Source of the DNA: DATBAK01 sp036787815
GTDB taxonomy: Bacteria; Actinomycetota; Acidimicrobiia; IMCC26256; PALSA-610
Assembly: GCA_036787815.1 (NCBI GenBank)
Contig: DAIQOP010000009.1
Span: 1-30,226, forward strand
Reading direction: 5' to 3'
DNA length: 30,226 bases
Position 1 is the stretch's first letter, and each line of letters starts with the position of its first letter. Under the pieces are notes generated by a model. The model was not told the origin of the DNA. It made no database searches and was given only the letters and a program-made list of their open reading frames with translations. The position numbers were made by a program, and so were the translations under genes. Positions 22,669 to 29,629 of the stretch are shown here, one piece after another.

Positions 22669-23808
22669 TCAGCGGAGGGCGCCGGCGTCGCGGAGCTTGG
22701 CGATCGCGTCGGGCTCGAAGCCCCAATCGCGCAGGGCCTCGTCGGTGTGCTGGCCCGGCCAGGGTGCGCTGCGCCACACCTCGGCGGCCGTGCGCGAGAA
22801 CCGCGGCGCGGGTGCAGGCTGGTCGACACCGTCACGGTTGATGACCGTGCCCCGATGGGTGATGTGCGGATGCTGCGCGGCTTCCGACATCGTGAGCACC
22901 GGAGCGAAGCACGCATCGGAGTGCTCGAGGATCGCGCACCACTCGTCGCGCGTCTTGGTCTTGAACAGCTCGGTGAACTTGTCGCGCAGCACGGGCCAAC
23001 CGCCACGGTCCATCTGCGCGGGGAGCCCGGCGTCGGTGAGACCGAGCCGGGCGACGAGCTCCGCGTAGAACTGCGGCTCGAGCGCTCCGAGCGAGATGAA
23101 CTTGCCGTCGCTGGTCTCGTAGGTGTCGTAGAACGGTGCGCCGCTGTCGAGCAGGTTTTCGCCCATGGCTTCATCCCAGAACCCGATCGCCTTGAGCCCC
23201 CACATCATCGTCATGAGCAGCGCGCTGCCGTCGACCATCGCCGCGTCGATCACCTGGCCCTGCCCCGACCGTTGGGCCTCGAGCAGACCGCACACGATGC
23301 CGAACGCGAGGAACATCGCGCCGCCACCGAAGTCGCCGACGACGTTGATCGGCGGGGTCGGCTTCGAGCCGGCGCGGCCGAAGTGCGCGAGCGCGCCGGC
23401 GAGCGCGATGTAGTTGATGTCGTGCCCCGCGGCCTGGGCGTACGGGCCTTCCTGGCCCCAGCCCGTCATGCGTCCGTAGACCAGGCGTGGGTTGCGGGCG
23501 AGGCACACGTCGGGGCCGATGCCCAGGCGCTCGGTCACACCCGGCCGGAACCCCTCGAGCAGCGCGTCGGCCGACTCGACGAGCCGCAACACCGTCTCGA
23601 CGCCGTCTGGGTGCTTCAGATCGACGCCGATCGAGCGCCGGCCGCGGTACAGCGCCTCGAGGTTGGGCTTCGAGAAGTCGCCCGTCACCTGCTGCGCCCG
23701 GTCGATGCGCACGATGTCGGCACCCATGTCGGAGAGCAACATCCCGGCGAACGGGCCCGGCCCGATCCCCGCCAACTCCACGATCTTCATACCCTGCAAC
23801 GGTCCCAT
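22669..23808 (-). CDS. CaiB/BaiF class III CoA-transferase family enzyme, alpha-methylacyl-CoA racemase-like
   Basis: The 379-residue protein begins LQGMKIVELAGIGPGPFAGM and MLLSDMGADIVRID, the usual family start. It carries the racemase-type catalytic set: AGHDINYIALAG (His), VVGDFGGGAMFLAFG (Asp) and GAPFYDTYETSDGKFISLG (Glu region), as in mycobacterial MCR. It probably interconverts (R)- and (S)-2-methylacyl-CoA, needed before beta-oxidation of branched fatty acids or sterol side chains. A CoA-transferase role is the alternative. The start ATG is preceded by TAAGGT at 6 nt. A 20-bp repeat copy lies just upstream over the expected -35. Confidence 0.88.
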   Translation of the reverse strand: MGPLQGMKIVELAGIGPGPFAGMLLSDMGADIVRIDRAQQVTGDFSKPNLEALYRGRRSIGVDLKHPDGVETVLRLVESADALLEGFRPGVTERLGIGPDVCLARNPRLVYGRMTGWGQEGPYAQAAGHDINYIALAGALAHFGRAGSKPTPPINVVGDFGGGAMFLAFGIVCGLLEAQRSGQGQVIDAAMVDGSALLMTMMWGLKAIGFWDEAMGENLLDSGAPFYDTYETSDGKFISLGALEPQFYAELVARLGLTDAGLPAQMDRGGWPVLRDKFTELFKTKTRDEWCAILEHSDACFAPVLTMSEAAQHPHITHRGTVINRDGVDQPAPAPRFSRTAAEVWRSAPWPGQHTDEALRDWGFEPDAIAKLRDAGALR

Positions 23809-23814
23809 GCGCCG

Positions 23815-23843
23815 ACCTTACGCGGACGGTGTCCCCGGTCGCA
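23815..23843 (-). promoter_or_regulatory. Candidate leaderless promoter of the racemase-like gene
   Basis: On the minus strand TAAGGT (23820-23815) lies 6 nt before the ATG at 23808. A weak -35 (TGCGAC, 23843-23838) lies 17 bp further up, inside the first copy of a 20-bp direct repeat. Confidence 0.45.
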
Positions 23844-23925
23844 TGCTCGCTCGCCGCGGCACGGAGCTTCCAGCCGGTTCCCTGCCGACCGCTCACCTGC
23901 TCCGTTGTCCCCGGTCGCATGCTCG
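23830..23925. repeat. Perfect 20-bp direct repeat pair, possible operator sites
   Basis: TGTCCCCGGTCGCATGCTCG occurs at 23830-23849 and again, unchanged, at 23906-23925, 76 bp apart start to start. Both copies lie in the 136-bp non-coding stretch between the racemase-like gene and the SMP-30-like gene. Each contains the palindrome GCATGC. The first overlaps the inferred promoter of the racemase-like gene. Confidence 0.75.
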
Positions 23926-23944
23926 AGCCCGACGGCGTGAATCG

Positions 23945-24865
23945 TCAGAACGCGAGCGCGAGTCCGGGGCGGGGCCAGCGGAACGAGACGATGGTGCCGG
24001 TGGCCGAGCACGTGACGTAGGCCGTGCGCAGATCCTCGCCGCCGAAGCACACGTTCGTGACCATCAGGTCGCCAAGCGCGATGTGCTCGACCGACGCGCC
24101 GTCGGGCGACACGACCGTGAGTCCCCCGTTCACGAGGGTGCCGACCACCACGTACCCCTCGCTGTCGACGGCGAGCGAGTCGAAGAGCTGAAAGCCCGGG
24201 AGCCCCGCGAGCAATGCGCCGCCGTTGCCGATCGGCCCGCTGCTGTCGACCTCCCCCGGTGCCGTCACCTTCCACGACCACAACCGCCCCGTGAACGTCT
24301 CCGACACGTAGAGCGTGCTGCCGTCGGGCGAGAGGCCGACACCGTTCGGCGAGTCGAGCGGGTAGATCACCTCGCGGATCGAGGAGCCGTCGGGGGCCGC
24401 GTAGTACACGCCTCCGTGATCGCGTTCGCGATGGCGGACCTTGCCGTGATCGGTGAACCACATCCCGCCCGCGGCGTCGAAGACGATGTCGTTCGGGCCC
24501 ATCAGCGGGTTCCCGTCGCAGTCGCGGTAGAGCACCTGCACCTCGCCGGTCGCGAGGTCGACGCGCTCGATGCGACCACCGGAGTAGTCGGCCGGCTGAT
24601 GCGTCGATGTGATCCGGAAGCCCATGACCTCGGTGAAGTCCCAGCCGCCGCTGTTGCACACGTACACGGCACCGTCGGGACCGATCGCGATCCCATTGGG
24701 GCTGCCGCCGTTCTCCGACACCACCTCGACACGACCGTTGGGATGGATCCGGTCGACGGTGCGGCGACCGAGCTCCACGCACAGGAGCGTTCCGTCGGGC
24801 ATCGCGATCGGACCCTCGGGGAAGAAGAGCCCCGAGGCGACGAGCGTGGTCTCCGGGCCCGCCAT
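23945..24865 (-). CDS. SMP-30/gluconolactonase-like six-bladed beta-propeller hydrolase
   Basis: The 306-residue protein fits the SMP-30/gluconolactonase/LRE family: GLFFPEGPIAMPDGTLLCVE with the metal-binding glutamate, GSPNGIAIGPDGAVYVCNSGG, LMGPNDIVFDAAGGMWFTDHG, LDSPNGVGLSPDGSTLYVSE (asparagine ligand) and LFDSLAVDSEGYVVVG (aspartate ligand). Members hydrolyse sugar or aromatic lactones with a divalent metal, and the substrate is unknown. No signal peptide is seen, so it is cytosolic. The ATG at 24865 shares one base with the ribB stop (TGATG). It is thus the last gene of a coupled run with ribB and a two-component system. Confidence 0.88.
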   Translation of the reverse strand: MAGPETTLVASGLFFPEGPIAMPDGTLLCVELGRRTVDRIHPNGRVEVVSENGGSPNGIAIGPDGAVYVCNSGGWDFTEVMGFRITSTHQPADYSGGRIERVDLATGEVQVLYRDCDGNPLMGPNDIVFDAAGGMWFTDHGKVRHRERDHGGVYYAAPDGSSIREVIYPLDSPNGVGLSPDGSTLYVSETFTGRLWSWKVTAPGEVDSSGPIGNGGALLAGLPGFQLFDSLAVDSEGYVVVGTLVNGGLTVVSPDGASVEHIALGDLMVTNVCFGGEDLRTAYVTCSATGTIVSFRWPRPGLALAF

Positions 24866-25512
24866 CAGAGCAGCAGTTGCGGCACCGACGCCGAGTCGCC
24901 GCAGTCGGCGAGCTCGATCCGGTGCTCCACGACCTGGCCGACCGAGACCATCGCGATGCGGTGCTCCTCCGCGAACATCTCGAGGTACGGCACGCGTGCC
25001 GGCGAGCCGTCGTCGTGCAGCACCTCGCAGATCACCGCGACGGGCGCGCATCCCGCGAGCACCGCGAGGTCGACCGCCGCCTCGGTGTGACCGCGACGTT
25101 CGAGCACACCGCCCCGCTTGGCGCGCAACGGGAACACGTGACCGGGCCGCAGGAAGTCGGCGGGGCGCGACGTCGGGTCGAGCACACGACGGATCGTCAG
25201 CGCACGGTCGGCCGCACCGATGCCGCTGCCGGCATTGCGGTGGTCGATCGTGACCGCGAACGGCGTATCGGTCGTCTCGTCGCCGGCGGGGATCATCGGC
25301 CCGACCTCGAGCTCGTCGAGGCGGTCGCCGTGGCACGGCATGCACACGAGACCGCGTGCCCAACGCAACATGAAGTTGATCGACTCCGACGTCACCCACT
25401 CCGCAGCCATCGTGAGGTCACCCTCGTTCTCGCGGTCCTCGTCGTCGACGACGAGCACCATCTCTCCGCGACGGATACGTCGCAGCGCTTCGTCGATCGG
25501 GGTCATGGCCAT
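24865..25512 (-). CDS. ribB: 3,4-dihydroxy-2-butanone 4-phosphate synthase, stand-alone
   Basis: RibB converts ribulose 5-phosphate to dihydroxybutanone phosphate plus formate for riboflavin synthesis. The 215-residue protein has VVDDEDRENEGDLTMAAEWV near residues 21-40 with the metal and acid residues, INFMLRWARGLVCMPC, GIGAADRALTIRRVL, DFLRPGHVFPLRAKRGGVLE and GHTEAAVDLAVLAGC. There is no fused GTP cyclohydrolase II (RibA) domain, although many actinobacteria carry a RibBA fusion. The ATG at 25512 follows GAGAGG at a 6-nt spacing, inside the last codons of the histidine kinase gene. No FMN riboswitch is present, so expression should follow the upstream two-component genes. Confidence 0.9.
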   Translation of the reverse strand: MAMTPIDEALRRIRRGEMVLVVDDEDRENEGDLTMAAEWVTSESINFMLRWARGLVCMPCHGDRLDELEVGPMIPAGDETTDTPFAVTIDHRNAGSGIGAADRALTIRRVLDPTSRPADFLRPGHVFPLRAKRGGVLERRGHTEAAVDLAVLAGCAPVAVICEVLHDDGSPARVPYLEMFAEEHRIAMVSVGQVVEHRIELADCGDSASVPQLLL

Positions 25513-26633
25513 GAGGTTCCTCTCGCTGACGGCGCCGCGCCGGCAGGGCGCGGCGGAGTTCGGTTGCTTGCGATGCGGGTCGGTGGCGTGCGGGTGGCCG
25601 GGGTTCGGGGCGCGACCACGGTGCCCGCCGGGAGGGTGACGACCATGCGGCACCCGTGCGGCTCGCGCCGCTCGGGCCGAATCTCACCACCGTGGAGATC
25701 GACGATCCACTTCGCGATCGCGAGCCCGAGGCCGGCGCCGCCGTCGCGTGACGAACGCGCGGTGTCGGGACGGTAGAAACGCTCGAAGACGCGCGCGACC
25801 TCGTCGTCGGGAATGCCGGGGCCGTCGTCGCTCACCTCGATCGCGACGCGGTCGCCGCGTCGGCAGGCGGTGACCGACACGGTGCCGCCCGAGGGCGAGT
25901 GGCGCACCGCGTTCTCGACCAGGTTGGCCACGACCTGGTGGAGCCGTTCCTGGTCGGCCTCGAGCTCGAGATCGGGAGGCTCGACGCTCACGCTCATCGT
26001 GACGTTCGGCGCACTCAGCTGCGACTCGCGGACGGCCTGACCAATGAGCACCTCGAGGTCGAACGGCTGGCGGTCGAGCGGGACGACCCCGGCCTCGAGG
26101 CGCGACAGGTCGAGCAGCTGCTTCACCAGCCGTCCGAGCCGCTCCACCTGGGCGAGCATCGTGCGGAGGGTCTCGGGATCGGGCGGCTCCACCCCGTCGA
26201 CGAGGTTCTCGAGCACGACCTGCAGTGCGGTGATCGGCGTGCGCAGCTCATGACTCACGTTGGCGACGAGATCGCGCCGTAGCCGGTCGGTCTCGGCGAG
26301 CTCGGAGGCCATCGCGTTGAACGAGCGCGCCAGCGCGCCGATCTCGTCACGGGAGGTCGCGGTGACCCGGCGCGAGAAATCCCCTCGCGCCATCGCGTCC
26401 GTGGCCTCGGCCATCTCGCGCAGCGGCGACGTGATGCCGCGGGCAAGGAACCAGACGACCACCAGCGCGACGGTGCCCGCGGCCGCGCCGCTCAGCGACG
26501 CCCACAGCCCGAGCTTGAGCCCGACGAAGAACACGACGTCGGTGACCGCCACCGCCGCGAGGATCACGACGCTGAGCTTCAGCTTCAGCGTCGGCAGCTG
26601 GTCGAGCGGGCGCTCGGGAGCCGGGCGCCTCAT
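25503..26633 (-). CDS. HAMP-containing sensor histidine kinase with minimal extracellular loop
   Basis: The 376-residue membrane kinase has two transmembrane helices (about residues 18-40 and 48-68) joined by only a few residues, so it lacks an external sensor domain and may sense within the membrane. HAMP follows (RGITSPLREMAEATDAMARG), then HisKA with NVSHELRTPITALQVVLEN (phosphoacceptor His), and HATPase_c with the N-box NLVENAVRHSPSGG, G1 DDGPGIPDDE, the F-box VFERFYRPD and G2 GGAGLGLAIAKWIV. The last 40 residues are a Pro/Arg/Thr-rich tail. The ATG at 26633 overlaps the response regulator stop by 4 nt, and the 3' end overlaps the ribB start by 10 nt. Confidence 0.92.
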   Translation of the reverse strand: MRRPAPERPLDQLPTLKLKLSVVILAAVAVTDVVFFVGLKLGLWASLSGAAAGTVALVVVWFLARGITSPLREMAEATDAMARGDFSRRVTATSRDEIGALARSFNAMASELAETDRLRRDLVANVSHELRTPITALQVVLENLVDGVEPPDPETLRTMLAQVERLGRLVKQLLDLSRLEAGVVPLDRQPFDLEVLIGQAVRESQLSAPNVTMSVSVEPPDLELEADQERLHQVVANLVENAVRHSPSGGTVSVTACRRGDRVAIEVSDDGPGIPDDEVARVFERFYRPDTARSSRDGGAGLGLAIAKWIVDLHGGEIRPERREPHGCRMVVTLPAGTVVAPRTPATRTPPTRIASNRTPPRPAGAAPSARGTSWP

Positions 26634-27328
26634 GCGGCGGTGTCCTGCGCCGCGTATCCCACACCGTGCACCGTACGCACGACGAGCGGGCCGAGCTTGC
26701 GGCGCAGCGATCGCACGTGCGAGTCGACGGTACGCGCGCCCGACGGCACGTCGTAGCCCCACACCTGCTCGAGGAGCTCCNNNNNNNNNNTGGCGACCCG
26801 CGACGGACGCGCCGCGAGGTACACGAGGAGATCGAACTCCGTCGGGGTGAGGTGCACGAGCTCGCCGCCTCGGCGCACCCGACGACTCGTCGGGTCGATC
26901 TCGACGTCGCCGACCTTGAGCAGCCCGGCATCGTCGATGTCGGTCCGATCGGATCGCCGCAGGATCGCGCTGACCCTCGCCACCAGCTCGCGGGCACTGA
27001 ACGGCTTGGTCATGTAGTCGTCGGCGCCGACACCGAGACCGATGACGAGGTCGGTCTCCGAGTCGCGGGCCGTCAGCATGAGGACGGGCGTCGCCCGCTT
27101 CTGCTGGATCCGGCGGCAGACCTCGAGTCCGTCGAGGCCGGGGAGCATGAGGTCGAGGACGACGAGGTCGGGGCGCGTCTTCTCGCAGAGCTCGACGCCC
27201 GCCGGACCGTCGCCGGCGACCTCGACCCGGTAGCCCTCGCTCCGCAGCCGCGCGGCCACGGCGGAGGCGATCGAACCCTCGTCTTCGATGACGGCGATCG
27301 TCCGCGGGCGCGGCGGGGCATCTACCAC
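26630..27328 (-). CDS. OmpR/PhoB-family response regulator (contains a 10-N gap)
   Basis: The receiver domain has acidic pocket residues IEDEG near the start, VVLDLMLPGLDGLEV with phosphoacceptor D59, MLTARD, and ADDYMTKPFSARELVARV with the conserved lysine. The C-terminal winged helix shows LTPTEFDLLVYLAARPSRV, then the gap, then ELLEQVWGYDVPSGARTVDSHVRSLRRKLG and VRTVHGVGYAA. The gap covers four codons in frame where relatives have about three to four residues, so the loss is small. The GTG at 27328 was chosen because TATCCT lies 6 nt before it. The gene leads the run regulator-kinase-ribB-lactonase. Confidence 0.92.
   Translation of the reverse strand: MVDAPPRPRTIAVIEDEGSIASAVAARLRSEGYRVEVAGDGPAGVELCEKTRPDLVVLDLMLPGLDGLEVCRRIQQKRATPVLMLTARDSETDLVIGLGVGADDYMTKPFSARELVARVSAILRRSDRTDIDDAGLLKVGDVEIDPTSRRVRRGGELVHLTPTEFDLLVYLAARPSRVAXXXXELLEQVWGYDVPSGARTVDSHVRSLRRKLGPLVVRTVHGVGYAAQDTAA
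26781..26790. other. 10-N scaffold gap inside the response regulator
   Basis: Unlike the two other gaps, the reading frame is preserved and the flanking residues look natural for the family. The missing bases lie just before the DNA-contacting part of the winged helix. Confidence 0.9.
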
Positions 27329-27334
27329 CTGCTC

Positions 27335-27340
27335 AGGATA
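27335..27340 (-). promoter_or_regulatory. Candidate leaderless -10 box for the response regulator
   Basis: On the minus strand TATCCT is followed by 6 nt and the GTG at 27328. It faces the opposing box at 27403 across a compact 87-bp divergent region. Confidence 0.45.
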
Positions 27341-27402
27341 CGGACGGGGCGTCGGGGAATGGCACCCGGCCTGTGGAGATCTCGTGCAGAAAGGGGAATG
27401 TG

Positions 27403-27408
27403 TAGCGT
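27403..27408 (+). promoter_or_regulatory. Candidate leaderless -10 box for the phosphotransferase gene
   Basis: TAGCGT is followed by 7 nt and the GTG at 27416. The start was chosen partly from this box. Confidence 0.45.
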
Positions 27409-27415
27409 CCGCGAG

Positions 27416-28396
27416 GTGGCGGCTCCGGATCCTGAACTGCTCGCAGCCGCCCTGGGACGGGTGCTCGGCCCCGAGGTGCAGGTCGAGGGCCTGCGGAGGG
27501 TCTCGGGCGGGGCGTCCCGGGAGACCTGGCTGTTCGACGCCACCGCCCGCGGCGATCGCCACGGGCTCGTGCTGCGCCGCGACCCGGGCGCCCACGCAGG
27601 CGCGACCGACCGCGCGACCGAGTACGCGCTCCTGGCGGCCACGAGCGCCGCCGGGGTCGCGGTGCCCCGCCCGCTGCTGCTGCTCGACGACACCGACGGG
27701 CTGGGCGCCGGGTTCGTGATGGCTCGGATCGAGGGCGAGACGATCCCGAGGCGGATCCTGCGCGAGCCCGAGTACGCGAGCGCCCGACCCCGACTGGCGG
27801 CGCAGTGCGGAGCGATCGCGGCCACGATCCACGCCACCGACACCGCCGGGCTGCCGAAGTTGCCCGTGCTCGGCGCCGCCGCCCAGCTCGACCAGTACCG
27901 GTCGCTCCTCGACATGCTCGGCGAACCGCATCCCGCGCTCGAGCTCGGGCTCCGCTGGCTCGGCGAACGCGTGCCGCCGCCCACCGCGCCCAAGCTCGTG
28001 CACGGCGACTTCCGCAACGGCAACCTCATCGTCGGCCCCGACGGCGTGCGCGCGGTGCTCGACTGGGAGCTCGCGCACCTCGGCGACCCGATCGAGGATC
28101 TCGGTTGGCTCTGCGTGCGGTCGTGGCGCTTCGGTGCCGACGACCGGGTGGTCGGTGGGTTCGGCGATCTCGAAGCGCTCCTCGACGGCTACCGCGCCGG
28201 TGGCGGCGAGTCGCCGTCACCCGAGGCCGTCCACTACTGGATGACGTTCGGCACGCTGAAGTGGGGCGCGATGGCGATGCTCCAGGCCTTCGCGCACCTC
28301 CAGGGTGCGGTCCGCTCGGTGGAGCTCGCGACCCTCGGACGCCGCGTGGTCGAGATGGAATGGGATCTCCTCGACGCGCTCGAAGGGGGTTGGTGA
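27416..28396 (+). CDS. APH-type phosphotransferase, acyl-CoA-metabolism-associated
   Basis: The 326-residue kinase-like protein has LRRVSGGASRETWLFD (nucleotide-binding strands), GLVLRRDPGA, GAGFVMARIEGETIPRRIL, the catalytic loop LVHGDFRNGNLIV with the aspartate base, and AVLDWELAHLGDPIEDLGWL with the metal-binding aspartate. These are the motifs of the APH family branch related to the ACAD10/ACAD11 kinase domain, which in relatives acts on 4-hydroxyacyl-CoAs. Antibiotic resistance is therefore not the likely role. The DUF6285-like partner overlaps it by one base, and lipid genes elsewhere in the window fit acyl-CoA catabolism. The GTG start is supported by a TAGCGT box 7 nt upstream. Confidence 0.85.
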   Translation: MAAPDPELLAAALGRVLGPEVQVEGLRRVSGGASRETWLFDATARGDRHGLVLRRDPGAHAGATDRATEYALLAATSAAGVAVPRPLLLLDDTDGLGAGFVMARIEGETIPRRILREPEYASARPRLAAQCGAIAATIHATDTAGLPKLPVLGAAAQLDQYRSLLDMLGEPHPALELGLRWLGERVPPPTAPKLVHGDFRNGNLIVGPDGVRAVLDWELAHLGDPIEDLGWLCVRSWRFGADDRVVGGFGDLEALLDGYRAGGGESPSPEAVHYWMTFGTLKWGAMAMLQAFAHLQGAVRSVELATLGRRVVEMEWDLLDALEGGW

Positions 28397-28785
28397 TGCC
28401 CGACGACCGCCCGACCGCAGCCGAGCTCGTCGACGCGGTGACCGAGTTCCTCGAGCAGGAGCTCCAACCGGCACTCGAAGGGCGGCTCGGCTTCCACACC
28501 CGCGTCGCGGTGAACGCGTTGAAGATCGTGCGCCGCGAGATGGAGCTCGGCCCCGAGCTCGATTCGGCCCGGCGCGCCGGGCTGCACGACCTCCTCGGCG
28601 CCGACGGCGCGAGCTCGACGCCCAGGGAGCTCGAGGTCGAGCTGGCCCGCCGGATCCGCGACGGGTCGCTCGACGCGCGCCGCACCGAGGTCGTCGCCTA
28701 CCTGCGCGCGACACTGCGCCGGAAGCTCGCCATCGCCCATCCCGGCTACATCCGCGACGAACCAGAGGAGGTCCCCGGCCGATGA
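28396..28785 (+). CDS. DUF6285-like small protein, partner of the phosphotransferase
   Basis: The 129-residue, mostly helical protein has TAAELVDAVTEFLEQELQPA, GFHTRVAVNALKIVRREMEL, and a C-terminal LRATLRRKLAIAHPGYI segment. From memory this matches DUF6285 proteins that accompany APH-type phosphotransferases and acyl-CoA dehydrogenases. No catalytic motif is evident, so it may be an accessory subunit. The ATG shares one base with the upstream stop (TGATG), and its own stop overlaps the xthA start by 4 nt (ATGA), so all three genes are probably translated together. Confidence 0.75.
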   Translation: MPDDRPTAAELVDAVTEFLEQELQPALEGRLGFHTRVAVNALKIVRREMELGPELDSARRAGLHDLLGADGASSTPRELEVELARRIRDGSLDARRTEVVAYLRATLRRKLAIAHPGYIRDEPEEVPGR

Positions 28786-29561
28786 GGTTCGCGACCTGGA
28801 ACGTGAACTCGTTGAAGGCCCGGCTCCCGCGCGTGGAGGAGTTCCTCGGGTACGCCGATGTCGACGTGCTGTGCCTGCAGGAGACGAAGCTCAGCGACAA
28901 GACGTTCCCGAATCTCACCTTCTCGGCGCTGGGCTACGACTCGGTGCACTTCGGGAACGGCCAGTGGAACGGCGTCGCGGTGTTGTCGCGCGTCGGCATC
29001 GATGCCGCCACCTACGGCTTCGGCGAAGGATTCGTCGATCCGTACGAATCCGACGGCCGGCTCGTCACCGCGAGCTGCGGCGGGGTGTCGTTCTCGTCGG
29101 TGTACTGCCCGAACGGGCGGGAGGTCGGCACCGACTGGTACACGCGCAAGCTCGAGTGGTTCGGCGTGCTGCGCGACTGGCTCGCGCGCGACCACGACCC
29201 GGCCGAGCCGCTCGTGGTGCTCGGCGACTTCAACGTCGCCCCGACCGACCGCGACGTGTGGGACATCACGGCGTTCGCCGGCGCCACCCACGTGACCCAG
29301 CCCGAACGCGACGCGGTCGCGGCGCTCGAGGCGTGGGGCCTGCACGACACGTTCCGCAAGGTGTACCCGGACGCCGATCGGCTGTTCACGTACTGGGACT
29401 ACCGGCGCGGCGACTTCCACGAGCATCGCGGGATGCGCATCGACCTCGCGCTGGCCACGCGTCCCGTGCTCGACCGCGTCACGTGGGCCGTCGTCGACCG
29501 CAACGCACGCAAGGGCACGTTGCCGTCCGACCACGCGCCCCTCATCATCGACCTCGACTGA
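28782..29561 (+). CDS. xthA: Exodeoxyribonuclease III (AP endonuclease)
   Basis: This 259-residue metal-dependent EEP-family nuclease cleaves abasic sites and digests 3' ends during base excision repair. Motifs in order: RFATWNVNSLKARLPRVEEF (metal Asn), VDVLCLQETKLSDKTFP (metal Glu), NGVAVLSRVG, FSSVYCPNGREVG (active-site Tyr), LVVLGDFNVAPTDRDVWD (catalytic Asp and Asn), LFTYWDYRRGDFHEHRGMRI and the closing SDHAPLIIDL with the catalytic His. It is complete. The ATG overlaps the upstream gene by 4 nt, placing a repair enzyme at the end of what looks like a lipid-metabolism operon. The convergent ABC permease follows after 68 bp. Confidence 0.95.
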   Translation: MRFATWNVNSLKARLPRVEEFLGYADVDVLCLQETKLSDKTFPNLTFSALGYDSVHFGNGQWNGVAVLSRVGIDAATYGFGEGFVDPYESDGRLVTASCGGVSFSSVYCPNGREVGTDWYTRKLEWFGVLRDWLARDHDPAEPLVVLGDFNVAPTDRDVWDITAFAGATHVTQPERDAVAALEAWGLHDTFRKVYPDADRLFTYWDYRRGDFHEHRGMRIDLALATRPVLDRVTWAVVDRNARKGTLPSDHAPLIIDLD

Positions 29562-29629
29562 CGCTGCCCACCACGAGGCTTGTCGGCGGATCGTTCCAGC
29601 CTGGGCGTCTCGCGACGCACCCGCAGCAC

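Noticed and set aside
27416..28396. Aminoglycoside resistance phosphotransferase
   Set aside because: The motif set and the DUF6285-like neighbour match the acyl-CoA-associated branch of the family, and no resistance context is present.
29605..29618. GCGTC-TCGC-GACGC hairpin as a bidirectional terminator between xthA and the ABC permease
   Set aside because: It has only five base pairs and no T-run on either side, so it is not distinguishable from chance at high GC.
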